Notes under the pieces: model-generated | What the model was told of the DNA's origin: nothing | What the model saw: the letters and a program-made list of their open reading frames with translations, nothing else | Databases searched by the model: none | Assembly (NCBI GenBank): GCA_947489085.1 | Contig: CANLCJ010000001.1 | Location: forward strand, 145,155 to 209,154 | DNA from: an uncultured Flavobacteriaceae bacterium | GTDB lineage: Bacteria > Bacteroidota > Bacteroidia > Flavobacteriales > Flavobacteriaceae | DNA: 64,000 nucleotides | Direction of reading: 5' to 3' | Shown: one piece after another, positions 17,098-25,438 of the stretch | Numbering within the stretch: position 1 is the stretch's first letter | How the letters are laid out: every line of letters begins with the position of its first letter | Translations under genes and position numbers: made by a program

Positions 17098-17625
17098 ATG
17101 AAAAAAATCGGGCCCACACTATTGGGCATAATCATTGGTGCATTAGGAACTTATTTTGGAGTACCTAACTTAACAAATACAACACCTAACACTCCAATTG
17201 AAACTGCTCTAGAAGACAAAGGCAAACCAATGGATACTATAACTATAGCAAAAGCTATAAAGTTAAGTGATAATTGGACAACATTTAGAAAACCAGCAGT
17301 AGACTCTTGTGCGCAAGCTCATGGACAAAAAGTAGACGACCGCTCTGTAACATGGGATTTAAAAGGCTTACAACGTTATTTAAGGTATGCCAAGCGAGAA
17401 TCTAAAAAATTAGGTTATGAAATGACTGGTATATGCGTACACTTGGGCGTATACGGCCCTCATGAAGTGCCTGAATGCAGAAACTTAACAACTATGTTTA
17501 TAGAGCCTATTGGGCACCAAGTTATATCTAAAGCCAGTACCTTAAATTTTGGCATGTTTAGCCGAACTGGAATTCCACTTCCTCCTTATAATAATGGTGA
17601 GGGCAGTAATCGCCAATACAGGTAG
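17098..17625 (+). CDS. Hypothetical membrane-anchored protein
   Basis: 175 residues from the ATG at 17098 (MKKIGPTLLGIIIG); an in-frame upstream start at 17056 adds 14 hydrophobic residues that break the signal pattern, so I prefer 17098. One N-terminal membrane helix, a Thr/Pro-rich linker (TTPNTPIE), then a globular domain of about 130 residues with three Cys (in DSCAQAHG, GICVHLG and VPECRN) and a basic helix LKGLQRYLRYAKRESK. Not recognised. It is probably exposed to the periplasm. The next gene starts 12 bp on, so it may belong to the same transcript as the 7-TM/histidine kinase group. Confidence 0.65.
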   Translation: MKKIGPTLLGIIIGALGTYFGVPNLTNTTPNTPIETALEDKGKPMDTITIAKAIKLSDNWTTFRKPAVDSCAQAHGQKVDDRSVTWDLKGLQRYLRYAKRESKKLGYEMTGICVHLGVYGPHEVPECRNLTTMFIEPIGHQVISKASTLNFGMFSRTGIPLPPYNNGEGSNRQYR

Positions 17626-17637
17626 CTTTATAATTCA

Positions 17638-18360
17638 ATGAAAGATTTTTTTATAAATAACTATATTATTTTGACGCACTCTGTAGAAATTGCGGCTGCT
17701 CTAACTGGTGTTTTATCGTTAAAAAAATATAGGCACACCAATATAAAATATTTTGTATATTTTCTTGTAATTATCACAGTTTGCGATATCATAGGCGGAT
17801 ACACAATGTTTGTATATAAGGGTAAATTTTTAGAATGTTTAATAGGTACTAAGATTGCTGATAATTATTGGTTCTCAACGTTGTTTTGGAATTTGGGTGC
17901 AATAATTTTTTTTGCTTACTATTACAAGACTCTTTTGAGAAATGAAATATTCAAAAAAATCTTAAATTACAGTACAATCCTTTTTCTTGTTTTCTCTCTC
18001 ATATATATAATAATTCATTGGGATGCTTTTTTTATCAGTTATTTTCCTATAATTAGTGTTTTAGGAGCTGTTATAATCTTTCTGTGTTCTTCTTTTTATT
18101 TTTATGAAATTTTGAGTGGTGAAAATATCTCGTATTTTTATAAATCTATAAATTTTTATATAAGTGCTGCCATTTTTATATGGTGGTTAATCATAACGCC
18201 AATCGTTTTTTTTGATGATTATACCTTTTATGTAGTAGGTAGTCCTGTAATAGATTTTGAGTATATTAATCTTAGAAGATACATTTATCTGTTTTCTAAT
18301 ATATTTATGTATTTAACTTATACCTTTGCTTTTATATGGTGCAAACCGGAGAAAATTTAG
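17638..18360 (+). CDS. 7-TM membrane protein, paralogue of the gene at 19170
   Basis: 240 residues, almost wholly hydrophobic with about seven membrane helices. It shares a clear pattern with the protein at 19170-19898: LKKY near residue 30, IGTKIADNYWFSTLFW in the middle, IFIWW, and the C-terminus MYLTYTFAFIWCKP. The family is not recognised. The following histidine kinase gene starts 25 bp inside this gene, so the two are translationally coupled; the 7-TM protein may sense a signal or interact with the kinase (inference from context only). Confidence 0.8.
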   Translation: MKDFFINNYIILTHSVEIAAALTGVLSLKKYRHTNIKYFVYFLVIITVCDIIGGYTMFVYKGKFLECLIGTKIADNYWFSTLFWNLGAIIFFAYYYKTLLRNEIFKKILNYSTILFLVFSLIYIIIHWDAFFISYFPIISVLGAVIIFLCSSFYFYEILSGENISYFYKSINFYISAAIFIWWLIITPIVFFDDYTFYVVGSPVIDFEYINLRRYIYLFSNIFMYLTYTFAFIWCKPEKI

Positions 18361-19142
18361 TCAGTACTGCATCCGAACGCTACTTGTTGGTGTACATGAT
18401 AGTAGTACTTATTGTTATAACCAGTTTAGTAGTTTTATTCTTTGTGGTTTTTCAAAAGCGAAAAAACAAATTGCTTTTAGATAAAATGGAACAACAGCGC
18501 GCTTTCGAACAAGAAATAGTACAGGTGCAAACAGAAGCACAAGAGCAAACCCTAAAGAATATTGGCTGGGAGTTGCACGATAATGTAGGCCAACTGTTAT
18601 CTTTTGCAAGCATGCAATTAAGCATTTTAAAAATGCAGTTGGATGCAGACATGAAAAATAAATTCAAAGACACATCAGAAGCATTAAGTAACGGTTTAAA
18701 AGAAGTTAGAGCCTTATCGAAGACTTTAAATAATGAAGTAATTTTAAATATAGGCTTCGAAAAATCCATCACCAACGAGTTGGACCGCTTAAAGCGCATG
18801 AAGTTTACAACAGCCGAGCTTAAACTTACAGGAGATAAAGTAGGCTTTAACGATAAGAAACACGAGATTATCATTTTTAGAATACTTCAAGAGTTTTTAT
18901 CAAATTCTGTGAAATATTCTGAAGCAAAAAATTTGAATATTACTATTACTTATCAGAGCAATCAGATACTAATAACGGCTAAAGACGATGGTAAAGGTTT
19001 TGATACAACATCGGTAGAAAAAGGTTCTGGTTTGATAAATATGAAAAGTCGAGCAACACTTATAGGTGCAAATTTAAAATTAGAATCTGAACCCAGCGAA
19101 GGCGTTACCTTAGAATTAAACTATCCTTTAAAAAGCACTTGA
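18336..19142 (+). CDS. Sensor histidine kinase (HisKA_3 type)
   Basis: 268 residues. One N-terminal membrane helix (about 18-40), a coiled-coil linker (EQEIVQVQTEAQEQ), the HisKA_3 motif WELHDNVGQLL with phospho-acceptor His81, and a GHKL ATPase domain from about 180: N box EFLSNSVKYS, G1 box DDGKGFD, G2 box GSGLINM. This is the NarX/DesK-like class, whose partner is usually a LuxR-type regulator. There is no periplasmic sensor domain, and no response regulator is next to it. It overlaps the upstream 7-TM gene by 25 bp and is followed 27 bp later by the paralogous 7-TM gene, so input may come from these membrane proteins. An internal ATG at 18396 is an alternative start. Confidence 0.9.
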   Translation: MVQTGENLVSTASERYLLVYMIVVLIVITSLVVLFFVVFQKRKNKLLLDKMEQQRAFEQEIVQVQTEAQEQTLKNIGWELHDNVGQLLSFASMQLSILKMQLDADMKNKFKDTSEALSNGLKEVRALSKTLNNEVILNIGFEKSITNELDRLKRMKFTTAELKLTGDKVGFNDKKHEIIIFRILQEFLSNSVKYSEAKNLNITITYQSNQILITAKDDGKGFDTTSVEKGSGLINMKSRATLIGANLKLESEPSEGVTLELNYPLKST

Positions 19143-19169
19143 AGATGAAATTTGAGATTTTTTACCTAA

Positions 19170-19898
19170 GTGCTTGAATTTATTTTAAGTCATAACGCTT
19201 TTCTAATATGGTTATTAGAAGTTACAGCAGCTACAACAGGAATTTACTTTTTAAAGAAATATAAGAGGAATTCTGAAACAGTATACTTTGTTTATTTTTT
19301 GGTATATATTGTTGTATTCGAATCTTTATCTAGTTACGTAAATTACGTAAAAATAGATAGGCCATTAAGCTTTTTAATAGGCACTAAAATAGAAAAGAAT
19401 TATTGGTTAACTACCCTGTTTTGGGATGTAGGCGCAGTATCCTTTTTTTCATTTTATTTTTATAAAGTACTCCAAAAACCAAGCTATAAAAAAATAGTGC
19501 GGTTTTTAGGTGTAGTTTATACTATTTTTTCAGGGCTATACATACTATTACATCTGGACCTTTTTTTTGCACATTTTTTAATTGTTCTTAATTTATTGGG
19601 AGCGCTAGTCGTTCTTCTTTGCTGTGCGCTTTACTTTATCGAATTATTACTTTCTGAAACGATACTACGCTTTTATTACGCTTTTGAATTTTACGCCGCT
19701 ACTGTGATCTTTATCTGGTGGATAGTAACTACCCCACTAGCTTTTTTTGACGTATACTACACTTATGAAATTGTGGAGCATTATAGAGATAAAGAATTTG
19801 TGTTTGTTAGGTTTTTAATCTTTCTGTTTGTAAACATACTAATGTATTTAACCTACACTTTTGCTTTTATATGGTGCCAACCAAACAAAACAAATTGA
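19170..19898 (+). CDS. 7-TM membrane protein, paralogue of the gene at 17638
   Basis: 242 residues with about seven membrane helices; same family as 17638-18360, sharing IGTKIEKNYWLTTLFW, VIFIWWIV and MYLTYTFAFIWCQP in the same order and spacing. The start used here is GTG at 19170, the only start that gives the same N-terminal length as the paralogue. Not assigned to a known family. It lies 27 bp behind the histidine kinase and is probably in the same transcript. Confidence 0.8.
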   Translation: MLEFILSHNAFLIWLLEVTAATTGIYFLKKYKRNSETVYFVYFLVYIVVFESLSSYVNYVKIDRPLSFLIGTKIEKNYWLTTLFWDVGAVSFFSFYFYKVLQKPSYKKIVRFLGVVYTIFSGLYILLHLDLFFAHFLIVLNLLGALVVLLCCALYFIELLLSETILRFYYAFEFYAATVIFIWWIVTTPLAFFDVYYTYEIVEHYRDKEFVFVRFLIFLFVNILMYLTYTFAFIWCQPNKTN

Positions 19899-19953
19899 AT
19901 ATGCAAAATACCAAAAACAAATTAGCATTAACTAGGCTTAATTATTTAAAGGC

Positions 19954-20649
19954 TTAGCAAGCATTCCAGAGGGCATCGTTTGGTAAGGCAGCTGTTATAT
20001 TTACAGATTCATTTTTAACAGGATGTACAAAAGAGATGCATCTGGCATGCAAATGTATACTAGCATCCTTATTACTTCTATTAAAACCATATTTTAAATC
20101 TCCTTTAATTGGCGCACCAATGGTAGATAATTGCGAGCGAATTTGGTGGTGTCTCCCAGTTTCCAACTGTATTTCTAGTAAAGTATAGTTGTCTAATTTT
20201 TTGAGTACCTTATAATGTAAAATAGCTTTTTTACTGTTTTTAACTTCCGCTACAAAAGCTTTAGATTTATTGTTTTTTGGATTTTTTTTCAACCAATGCA
20301 CCAAAGTATCAGCTGGTTTTATAGAGCTATTTTTTACAATGGCCCAATATGTCTTTTGTATAGTCTTATTTAAAAACAGTGCATTGAGTCTGGTAAGTGC
20401 TTTGCTGGTTTTTGCAAAAACAACAATTCCTGTGGTAGGCCTGTCTAAACGATGTACTGTACCAAGAAAAACGTTTCCGGGTTTATTGTATTTATGCTTA
20501 ATATAGGCTTTTACAATATCGTTTAAAGGTGTGTCTCCTGTTTTATCTCCTTGTACAATATCTCCTGCACGCTTATTAACAACAATAATATGGTTGTCTT
20601 CGAAAAGTATTTGCAAGTTATTTGGGTTAGAAATTATTTTTCCAGACAC
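19954..20649 (-). CDS. RluA-family RNA pseudouridine synthase
   Basis: 231 residues, a short family member without an S4 domain. The catalytic motif is HRLDRPTTG with Asp69 as nucleophile; NKRAGDIVQGDKTGD and ETGRHHQIRSQL are further conserved strands. It isomerises specific uridines to pseudouridine in rRNA or tRNA; the site cannot be told from sequence. It lies 49 bp downstream of panB on the same strand and may share its transcript. Confidence 0.9.
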   Translation of the reverse strand: MSGKIISNPNNLQILFEDNHIIVVNKRAGDIVQGDKTGDTPLNDIVKAYIKHKYNKPGNVFLGTVHRLDRPTTGIVVFAKTSKALTRLNALFLNKTIQKTYWAIVKNSSIKPADTLVHWLKKNPKNNKSKAFVAEVKNSKKAILHYKVLKKLDNYTLLEIQLETGRHHQIRSQLSTIGAPIKGDLKYGFNRSNKDASIHLHARCISFVHPVKNESVNITAALPNDALWNAC

Positions 20650-20698
20650 TGTAAAAGTATAAAAGTATTAAACAAAGCGTACGTAAACCAAACACAAA

Positions 20699-21517
20699 TT
20701 AGTACTGTTCGTTTTCGTTAGGAAAATCTTTAGACTTTACGTCGGTAACGTATTGCGAAATGGCAGAGGTCATTTCTTCATATAAATTAAGATAACGTCT
20801 TAAAAACCTAGGATGAAATTCGTGTGTCATACCAATCATGTCATGGAGTACTAAAACCTGACCATCGACCTCACTTCCCGCTCCAATACCTATTATTGGA
20901 ATATTAACGCTATCAGCAACCTTTTTAGCGAGTTTAGCAGGTATTTTTTCTAACACAATAGCAAAGCAACCTATTCTTTCTAACATTTTAGCGTCCTCTA
21001 ATAACCTTTCTGCCTCTTGTTCTTCCTTGGCGCGAACGGTGTAAGTTCCAAACTTATAGATAGATTGAGGTGTTAGCCCCAAATGTCCCATAACAGGAAT
21101 TCCAGCATTGATAATACGTTTAATAGAATCCTTAATTTCTTTTCCACCTTCAAGCTTAACAGAATGCGCTCCACTCTCTTTCATAATTCTAATCGCAGAA
21201 CGAAGTGCTTCTTTAGGGTCGCTCTGGTAACTTCCAAAAGGTAAATCTACGACAACCAATGCCCTGTAAATGGCTCTAATTACAGAAGAGGCATGGTAAA
21301 TCATTTGGTCTAAAGTGATAGGTAAAGTAGTTTCATGCCCAGCCATTACATTACTAGCAGAGTCTCCAACTAAAATAACATCTATACCTGCACCATCCAC
21401 AATTTTAGCCATGGTGTAATCGTAAGCAGTAAGCATAGAAATTTTTTCACCAGTAGCTTTCATATCAACTAGTGATTTTACAGTAACACGTTTGTATTCT
21501 TTTTTAGCAGTAGACAT
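20699..21517 (-). CDS. panB: 3-methyl-2-oxobutanoate hydroxymethyltransferase
   Basis: 272 residues, normal length. It transfers a hydroxymethyl group from 5,10-methylene-tetrahydrofolate to alpha-ketoisovalerate to give ketopantoate, the first committed step to pantothenate and CoA. Seen: [19 protein letters not shown] with the Mg-binding Asp52 and Ser53, [27 protein letters not shown], the catalytic Glu in LEKIP, and [18 protein letters not shown]. The N-terminus carries a short basic extension typical of Bacteroidota. The other pantothenate genes are not nearby. Confidence 0.97.
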   Translation of the reverse strand: MSTAKKEYKRVTVKSLVDMKATGEKISMLTAYDYTMAKIVDGAGIDVILVGDSASNVMAGHETTLPITLDQMIYHASSVIRAIYRALVVVDLPFGSYQSDPKEALRSAIRIMKESGAHSVKLEGGKEIKDSIKRIINAGIPVMGHLGLTPQSIYKFGTYTVRAKEEQEAERLLEDAKMLERIGCFAIVLEKIPAKLAKKVADSVNIPIIGIGAGSEVDGQVLVLHDMIGMTHEFHPRFLRRYLNLYEEMTSAISQYVTDVKSKDFPNENEQY

Positions 21518-22211
21518 TATTTTACATTTAGATTGTGGGTAAAAGTAATAAATAAACGAGATACAGATTAATTTTTATACCATTTAGGTTTTACAGAGTC
21601 AGATTAAAAGCAGTATCAACCTTTGCAGATACAACTAAAAGTTAATTAAAGCCCGTATAATTAAGATGATAAATCCTTCGATAATATTGAAATTCTATTG
21701 TAGCATGAGGTTTTATTTTTTGAAAAAAATAAGATAACATTACGTGTAGTGCAATAGTTGTTTTACTGTTTTAGAAAAACATCGCCAGAGTTTTTACTGG
21801 TGTTTTTCTGTTTTTTATAAAACTATTTCTCATCGTTAAAGCCCATAAACAATTCAATAACTCCAATTTTTTCAATTCAATAAATTGAGCTTTAAGATAA
21901 ATTTACGACCTATTTGTACTTGACGAAATGTTAAAATTTACTTTTTAAAAGAAAAAAAAGGATTTATAAATAATTGACTGTCAGAAAAATATGTTAATTC
22001 TTATAAAAATTAACATTTTGAAATCCTGCAGCTTGTAAGAAATAGAATTAGTTAGACACTAAGAGTTTGTAAATGTTATAGAGCATTATTCTCTAGTCTT
22101 TACATTGTAAGTTTGGCCAAAACTAACAAAAGTTGAATATAGAATTCTTAACAAGAATTAAAATAAAAGCTAACGTGTATTCAATAAAAAATTAACCTTT
22201 AAAAAATTGAA
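21518..22211. other. 694-bp gene-free region upstream of the first lipoprotein
   Basis: Contains a terminator-like hairpin at 21773-21809 (AGAAAAACA...CCAG / CTGGTGTTTTTCT) not next to any gene end, so it could close an unseen small RNA or an old gene. Nearer the lipoprotein gene lies the TTTGGCCAAA element (22112-22121). No ORF is supported. The rest is AT-rich and featureless to me. Confidence 0.5.
22108..22121 (+). promoter_or_regulatory. TAAGTTTG box joined to a TTTGGCCAAA palindrome
   Basis: TAAGTTTG (22108-22115) matches the Bacteroidota -7 box TAnnTTTG and overlaps the 10-bp palindrome TTTGGCCAAA (22112-22121), 90 bp before the lipoprotein ATG. The same palindrome, also preceded by ACATTGT, lies before the second lipoprotein at 23848. 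No TTTG -33 box at the right distance. Confidence 0.5.
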
Positions 22212-23543
22212 ATGAAAAATTTAAAAATAAGTGCTTTAGCACTATTAATGTCTGGCTTTTTTGCAGTGTCTTGTGATGACTCAGACGATAATCAAGAACC
22301 AGAACAAGAACAAGAAGTAGCACCTTCGGCATCAGTATTACTGTTAAATAGTATTAGAGAAGATGGAGGTATACCATACAATGTAAACAACCCAGTGTTA
22401 ACGTTTACAGATGCTCAGAATGTATTTTTACCTAGTGTGTTAGGTATCGATTTTAGAATAGATAGAACTGTTGTGCCAGAAGGGCCTACAGCCAGATTCC
22501 CTTTATTTCAAGGTTGGGAAACATTAGACGATGGTACAGTAAGAGAGCTGTATTATGTAATTACAGAAGCATCAGATGCAAATTTAGCAAGAGAGTTAGG
22601 TGTCATCTTTTCTCCTAGAATGGAAGCTTCTATAGGTTCTGGAGGAGAGCAATCTTCAAGATGGACACCAGATGGTAGATTAATTTTTGAAGGTTCTGTA
22701 GATTTTTCACCTAAAAGGTCTTTAATTGCAGGAGAGCCTTCAGATGACGGTTTATTGTTAGGTTTCCCTCCAATACAAGCAAATCCAGGCGCTATTGCAA
22801 ACGAAGATTGGTCGTCTTATGTTGTATTGCCAGATACAGATATCGTAATCAATGCACAACCAATGGCTAACAGTACAGGTATTCACGATAGAATCCCTCA
22901 TCCAGATGGAAATGGTCCAGAACAAGAGGACGATTTAAATAACCCGAATTTAGCAACAGACCAAGCTTCTGTAGTATTACAGTTGTTAGATGGATGGCAC
23001 GCTGGAAGGCCATATTACTTCCACATTGTTACAGATACGTCTGATCCAGGACCAGCAACAATAGAATTAGGTGTATATGCACCAAGGTTAAACAGCCTAC
23101 CTACGTTTGGCGTATTTCCTGGAGGTTCTATGTTACCATTTAGCCCAACAGCAAATGGAAGAACAACAGATACAGATGGTTTAGGAGTACAAGGGCTTAA
23201 TACAGCGTCTTTAAGCGACCGCCAAGTACAAGATCCTACAAACACGTTCCCAATAGACCCTTCAGATACAAGGTATGCACCAATGTGGGATGCACACGTT
23301 ACAGAGTTTACTGTACCAGAAGACCAACGTCCTATTCTTACAAGCTTTGGTCAAGTAAATCAATTATTGGAAGAAGGTATACTTATTCCCTTTAGAGGTA
23401 ATGGTAACCTAACTCCATTACAAAACGAATTATCTAGTTTGTTAACAGCAACACGCGCTATAATTAACTGCCCTGTAATTACACAGCCAGATGCAAGTGT
23501 AATTAGTGCAGGTATGCAAATTGGGGAGCCAAGAAATAGATAA
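22212..23543 (+). CDS. Surface lipoprotein of unknown function
   Basis: 443 residues. A lipoprotein signal (MKNLKISALALLMSGFFAVSC) has its lipobox Cys at residue 21, followed by DDSDDNQEPEQEQE; acidic residues right after the Cys act as a surface-export signal in Bacteroidota lipoproteins. The body is Pro-rich and beta-rich, with segments such as PLFQGWETLDDG, ELYYVITEASDANLARELGV and LLDGWHAGRPYYFHIVTD. These remind me of the loosely defined DUF7482-type domain, but I am not sure. Only one Cys lies in the mature protein apart from the anchor. The upstream palindrome shared with the lactonase-like gene at 23915 suggests a common regulator. Confidence 0.8.
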   Translation: MKNLKISALALLMSGFFAVSCDDSDDNQEPEQEQEVAPSASVLLLNSIREDGGIPYNVNNPVLTFTDAQNVFLPSVLGIDFRIDRTVVPEGPTARFPLFQGWETLDDGTVRELYYVITEASDANLARELGVIFSPRMEASIGSGGEQSSRWTPDGRLIFEGSVDFSPKRSLIAGEPSDDGLLLGFPPIQANPGAIANEDWSSYVVLPDTDIVINAQPMANSTGIHDRIPHPDGNGPEQEDDLNNPNLATDQASVVLQLLDGWHAGRPYYFHIVTDTSDPGPATIELGVYAPRLNSLPTFGVFPGGSMLPFSPTANGRTTDTDGLGVQGLNTASLSDRQVQDPTNTFPIDPSDTRYAPMWDAHVTEFTVPEDQRPILTSFGQVNQLLEEGILIPFRGNGNLTPLQNELSSLLTATRAIINCPVITQPDASVISAGMQIGEPRNR

Positions 23544-23575
23544 TTTCTTCTCCCAAACTTAAAATAAAATTCAAA

Positions 23576-23606
23576 GGCTATTAAATTTAATTTAATAGCC
23601 TTTTTT
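23576..23606 (+). terminator. Terminator after the first lipoprotein
   Basis: Perfect 10-bp stem GGCTATTAAA (23576-23585) / TTTAATAGCC (23591-23600), followed by six T. Classic intrinsic terminator 33 bp after the stop. Confidence 0.92.
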
Positions 23607-23847
23607 ATGTAGTAAAATTACTATTTTTTAGACAGCACTCTTGTCAGGATCGTTATTTTAAATCAATTTTAAATGTTAAATTAAGGTTAAACCAGACAAT
23701 GTTGTTTTAAGTTAAATAATTGATTTTTAATACCTTGTGTTTTTTGTTTTTGATTGAAACAGATTTGTAAAAAAATACGCCATGTAAGTTACAAGTGCAT
23801 TGCCTCACTAATTTTCTATTAAAATGTGAGTTTTAAATAAACATTGT

Positions 23848-23857
23848 TTTGGCCAAA
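23848..23857 (+). promoter_or_regulatory. TTTGGCCAAA palindrome, second copy
   Basis: 10-bp palindrome directly after ACATTGT (23841-23847), 57 bp before the lactonase-like gene. Shares palindrome and flanking ACATTGT with 22112-22121; here the adjoining box reads TTGTTTTG, one change from TAnnTTTG. Confidence 0.5.
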
Positions 23858-23914
23858 CCGATGTGACTAATAAAAAGAGACAATCAACTCAAAAATTAAT
23901 ACCAAAAAAACGCA

Positions 23915-25282
23915 ATGAAAAATTTAAGACATAGCCTTTTAGGGCTACTAACAGTGGCTAGTATAGTATCGTGCAGTGACGATGACGATAATAATTCCGT
24001 TCCCGATCAAGAGCTTCCCGTAGTAGGAGCCGTTTATGCCATGACAAATGGTGATGGGCAAGTAGAAGGTAACATACAAGGACCGAATAACATAATAGCC
24101 TATGGAAGGCGAGCAGATGGAAGTTTAACTCCCATAGGCCCATTTGCTACAGGGGGTAATGGTGGCGATTTCGATGGAGGAGAAGGACTAGATCCCTTAA
24201 TATCGGCTTATGCACTTACCAAAACAGACGATAATACATGTTTACTGGCAGTAAATGCAGGAAGCAATACTATTACATCATTTAATATAAATAGTGACTT
24301 TTCGCTAAGTGTTGCAGGTACACCACAACCAACAGGAGCAATAGGCCCTAACAGTATCGCGTTTTCAGAGCGTAACATTGAAGGGCGAAAAGGATTAGTA
24401 TATGTTACAAACATATCACGACCAGAGTTTTTAGCACAGGGCGAACCTGCCCAGCAAGGCACAGTAACAGGATATTGGTTGTTAGAAGACGGGACGCTTT
24501 CTCCAATACCAGGATCTACAAGAAATTTGCCAATTCGTCCTTCTGGAGTACAATTTTCTCCTAACGGAAATTGGTTAGTGGTAGGTGCTATAAATTCTGG
24601 AGCAGCAGCATTAGCATCTGGAAGCGAAGATGAAATTACACTATTTAGAGTAGAAGAAAATGGCATGTTGAGCGAGCAACCCACAGACGTTGCCACATCG
24701 ACATTGAGAGATAATGCAGAAGAAAGAAACCTGCCTTCGGCAATTGGTTTCCAGATAGTTGGGAATAACTATGTTGTGGTTACAGAAGCACGAGAGTTTA
24801 GATCAAATGGTATGCCACCAGCATTTACAGCACTTCAAGACGGCTCAGTATCTACCTGGCAAATACAACCAGACGGTACACTAACAGCAATAAGTCAAGA
24901 TGTTAGATCTGGAGAAGGAAACACAGGCCGTACAGCTTGTTGGTTAGATTTTACAGCAGATGGAAGTGCATTTTTCGTATCGAACGCTATCGAAGCAGGC
25001 TTAGCCTCGTTTAGTTTTAACAATGGAGTTGTAGCTTTAATAGATCAAAATGCAGCTACGGGAACAGGTACAGGGCCTACCACAAACCCAGCAGAAGGAT
25101 TTGCAAATACAGAAGGTTGGATAGACATGTGGATATCAGACGATGGGCAGTTTCTATACCAATTGTACGGTTTAGATGGTACAATAGGCATTTTTAGAAT
25201 TAATGGTACCTCTCTAGAGCCTTTAGGCGAAGAGTCTGGAAATTTACCAGAAACAAACACACAAGGTATAGTGGCTATTTAA
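23915..25282 (+). CDS. Lactonase-like beta-propeller lipoprotein
   Basis: 455 residues. The lipobox Cys (residue 20, in ASIVSC) is followed by SDDDDNN, an acidic surface-export type tail. The mature part shows repeating blades with a common pattern: SYALTKTDDNTCLLAVNAGSN-like, GPNSIAFS, GVQFSPNGNWLVVGA, CWLDFTADGSAFFVSNA and WISDDGQFLYQL, which fit a seven-bladed propeller of the YncE / 6-phosphogluconolactonase (lactonase, Pfam Lactonase) type. Actual lactonase activity of such lipoproteins is not established; scaffold or binding roles are as likely. It has its own terminator and shares an upstream palindrome with the lipoprotein at 22212. Confidence 0.85.
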   Translation: MKNLRHSLLGLLTVASIVSCSDDDDNNSVPDQELPVVGAVYAMTNGDGQVEGNIQGPNNIIAYGRRADGSLTPIGPFATGGNGGDFDGGEGLDPLISAYALTKTDDNTCLLAVNAGSNTITSFNINSDFSLSVAGTPQPTGAIGPNSIAFSERNIEGRKGLVYVTNISRPEFLAQGEPAQQGTVTGYWLLEDGTLSPIPGSTRNLPIRPSGVQFSPNGNWLVVGAINSGAAALASGSEDEITLFRVEENGMLSEQPTDVATSTLRDNAEERNLPSAIGFQIVGNNYVVVTEAREFRSNGMPPAFTALQDGSVSTWQIQPDGTLTAISQDVRSGEGNTGRTACWLDFTADGSAFFVSNAIEAGLASFSFNNGVVALIDQNAATGTGTGPTTNPAEGFANTEGWIDMWISDDGQFLYQLYGLDGTIGIFRINGTSLEPLGEESGNLPETNTQGIVAI

Positions 25283-25304
25283 AATTAACCAGTACTACAT
25301 ATAG

Positions 25305-25339
25305 AAAACGCCAAGAGTATTTTGCTCTTGGCGTTTTTT
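25305..25339 (+). terminator. Terminator after the lactonase-like gene
   Basis: Perfect 13-bp stem AAAACGCCAAGAG (25305-25317) / CTCTTGGCGTTTT (25325-25337) followed by further T. Strong. Confidence 0.93.
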
Positions 25340-25343
25340 GTGT

Positions 25344-25358
25344 ATGACACTGTGTCAT
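25344..25358. promoter_or_regulatory. 15-bp palindrome upstream of dnaK
   Basis: ATGACAC-T-GTGTCAT, perfect 7-bp arms, 81 bp before the dnaK ATG and just after the previous terminator. It is not a CIRCE element (TTAGCACTC-N9-GAGTGCTAA). A possible operator for dnaK. Confidence 0.4.
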
Positions 25359-25438
25359 GCATATTGTCTTGGCACAATGATTGACAATTGTTACATGAAA
25401 ATAGAAAATAATATTCAACACAATAAATAAAAATAATT

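Larger units (their letters stand above)
23544..23914. other. 371-bp region between the two lipoprotein genes
   Basis: Holds the terminator at 23576-23606 and the TTTGGCCAAA element at 23848-23857. With a terminator before it, the second lipoprotein must have its own promoter here. Confidence 0.6.

Noticed and set aside
19144..19176. Leader peptide MKFEIFYLSA overlapping the start of the second 7-TM gene
   Set aside because: Ten codons with no support; more likely a chance frame.
24208..24696. 162-aa antisense ORF inside the lactonase-like gene
   Set aside because: No family likeness; it is the reverse frame of a propeller gene with biased codons. The same holds for the 140-aa ORF opposite the histidine kinase and the 136-aa ORF opposite ligA.
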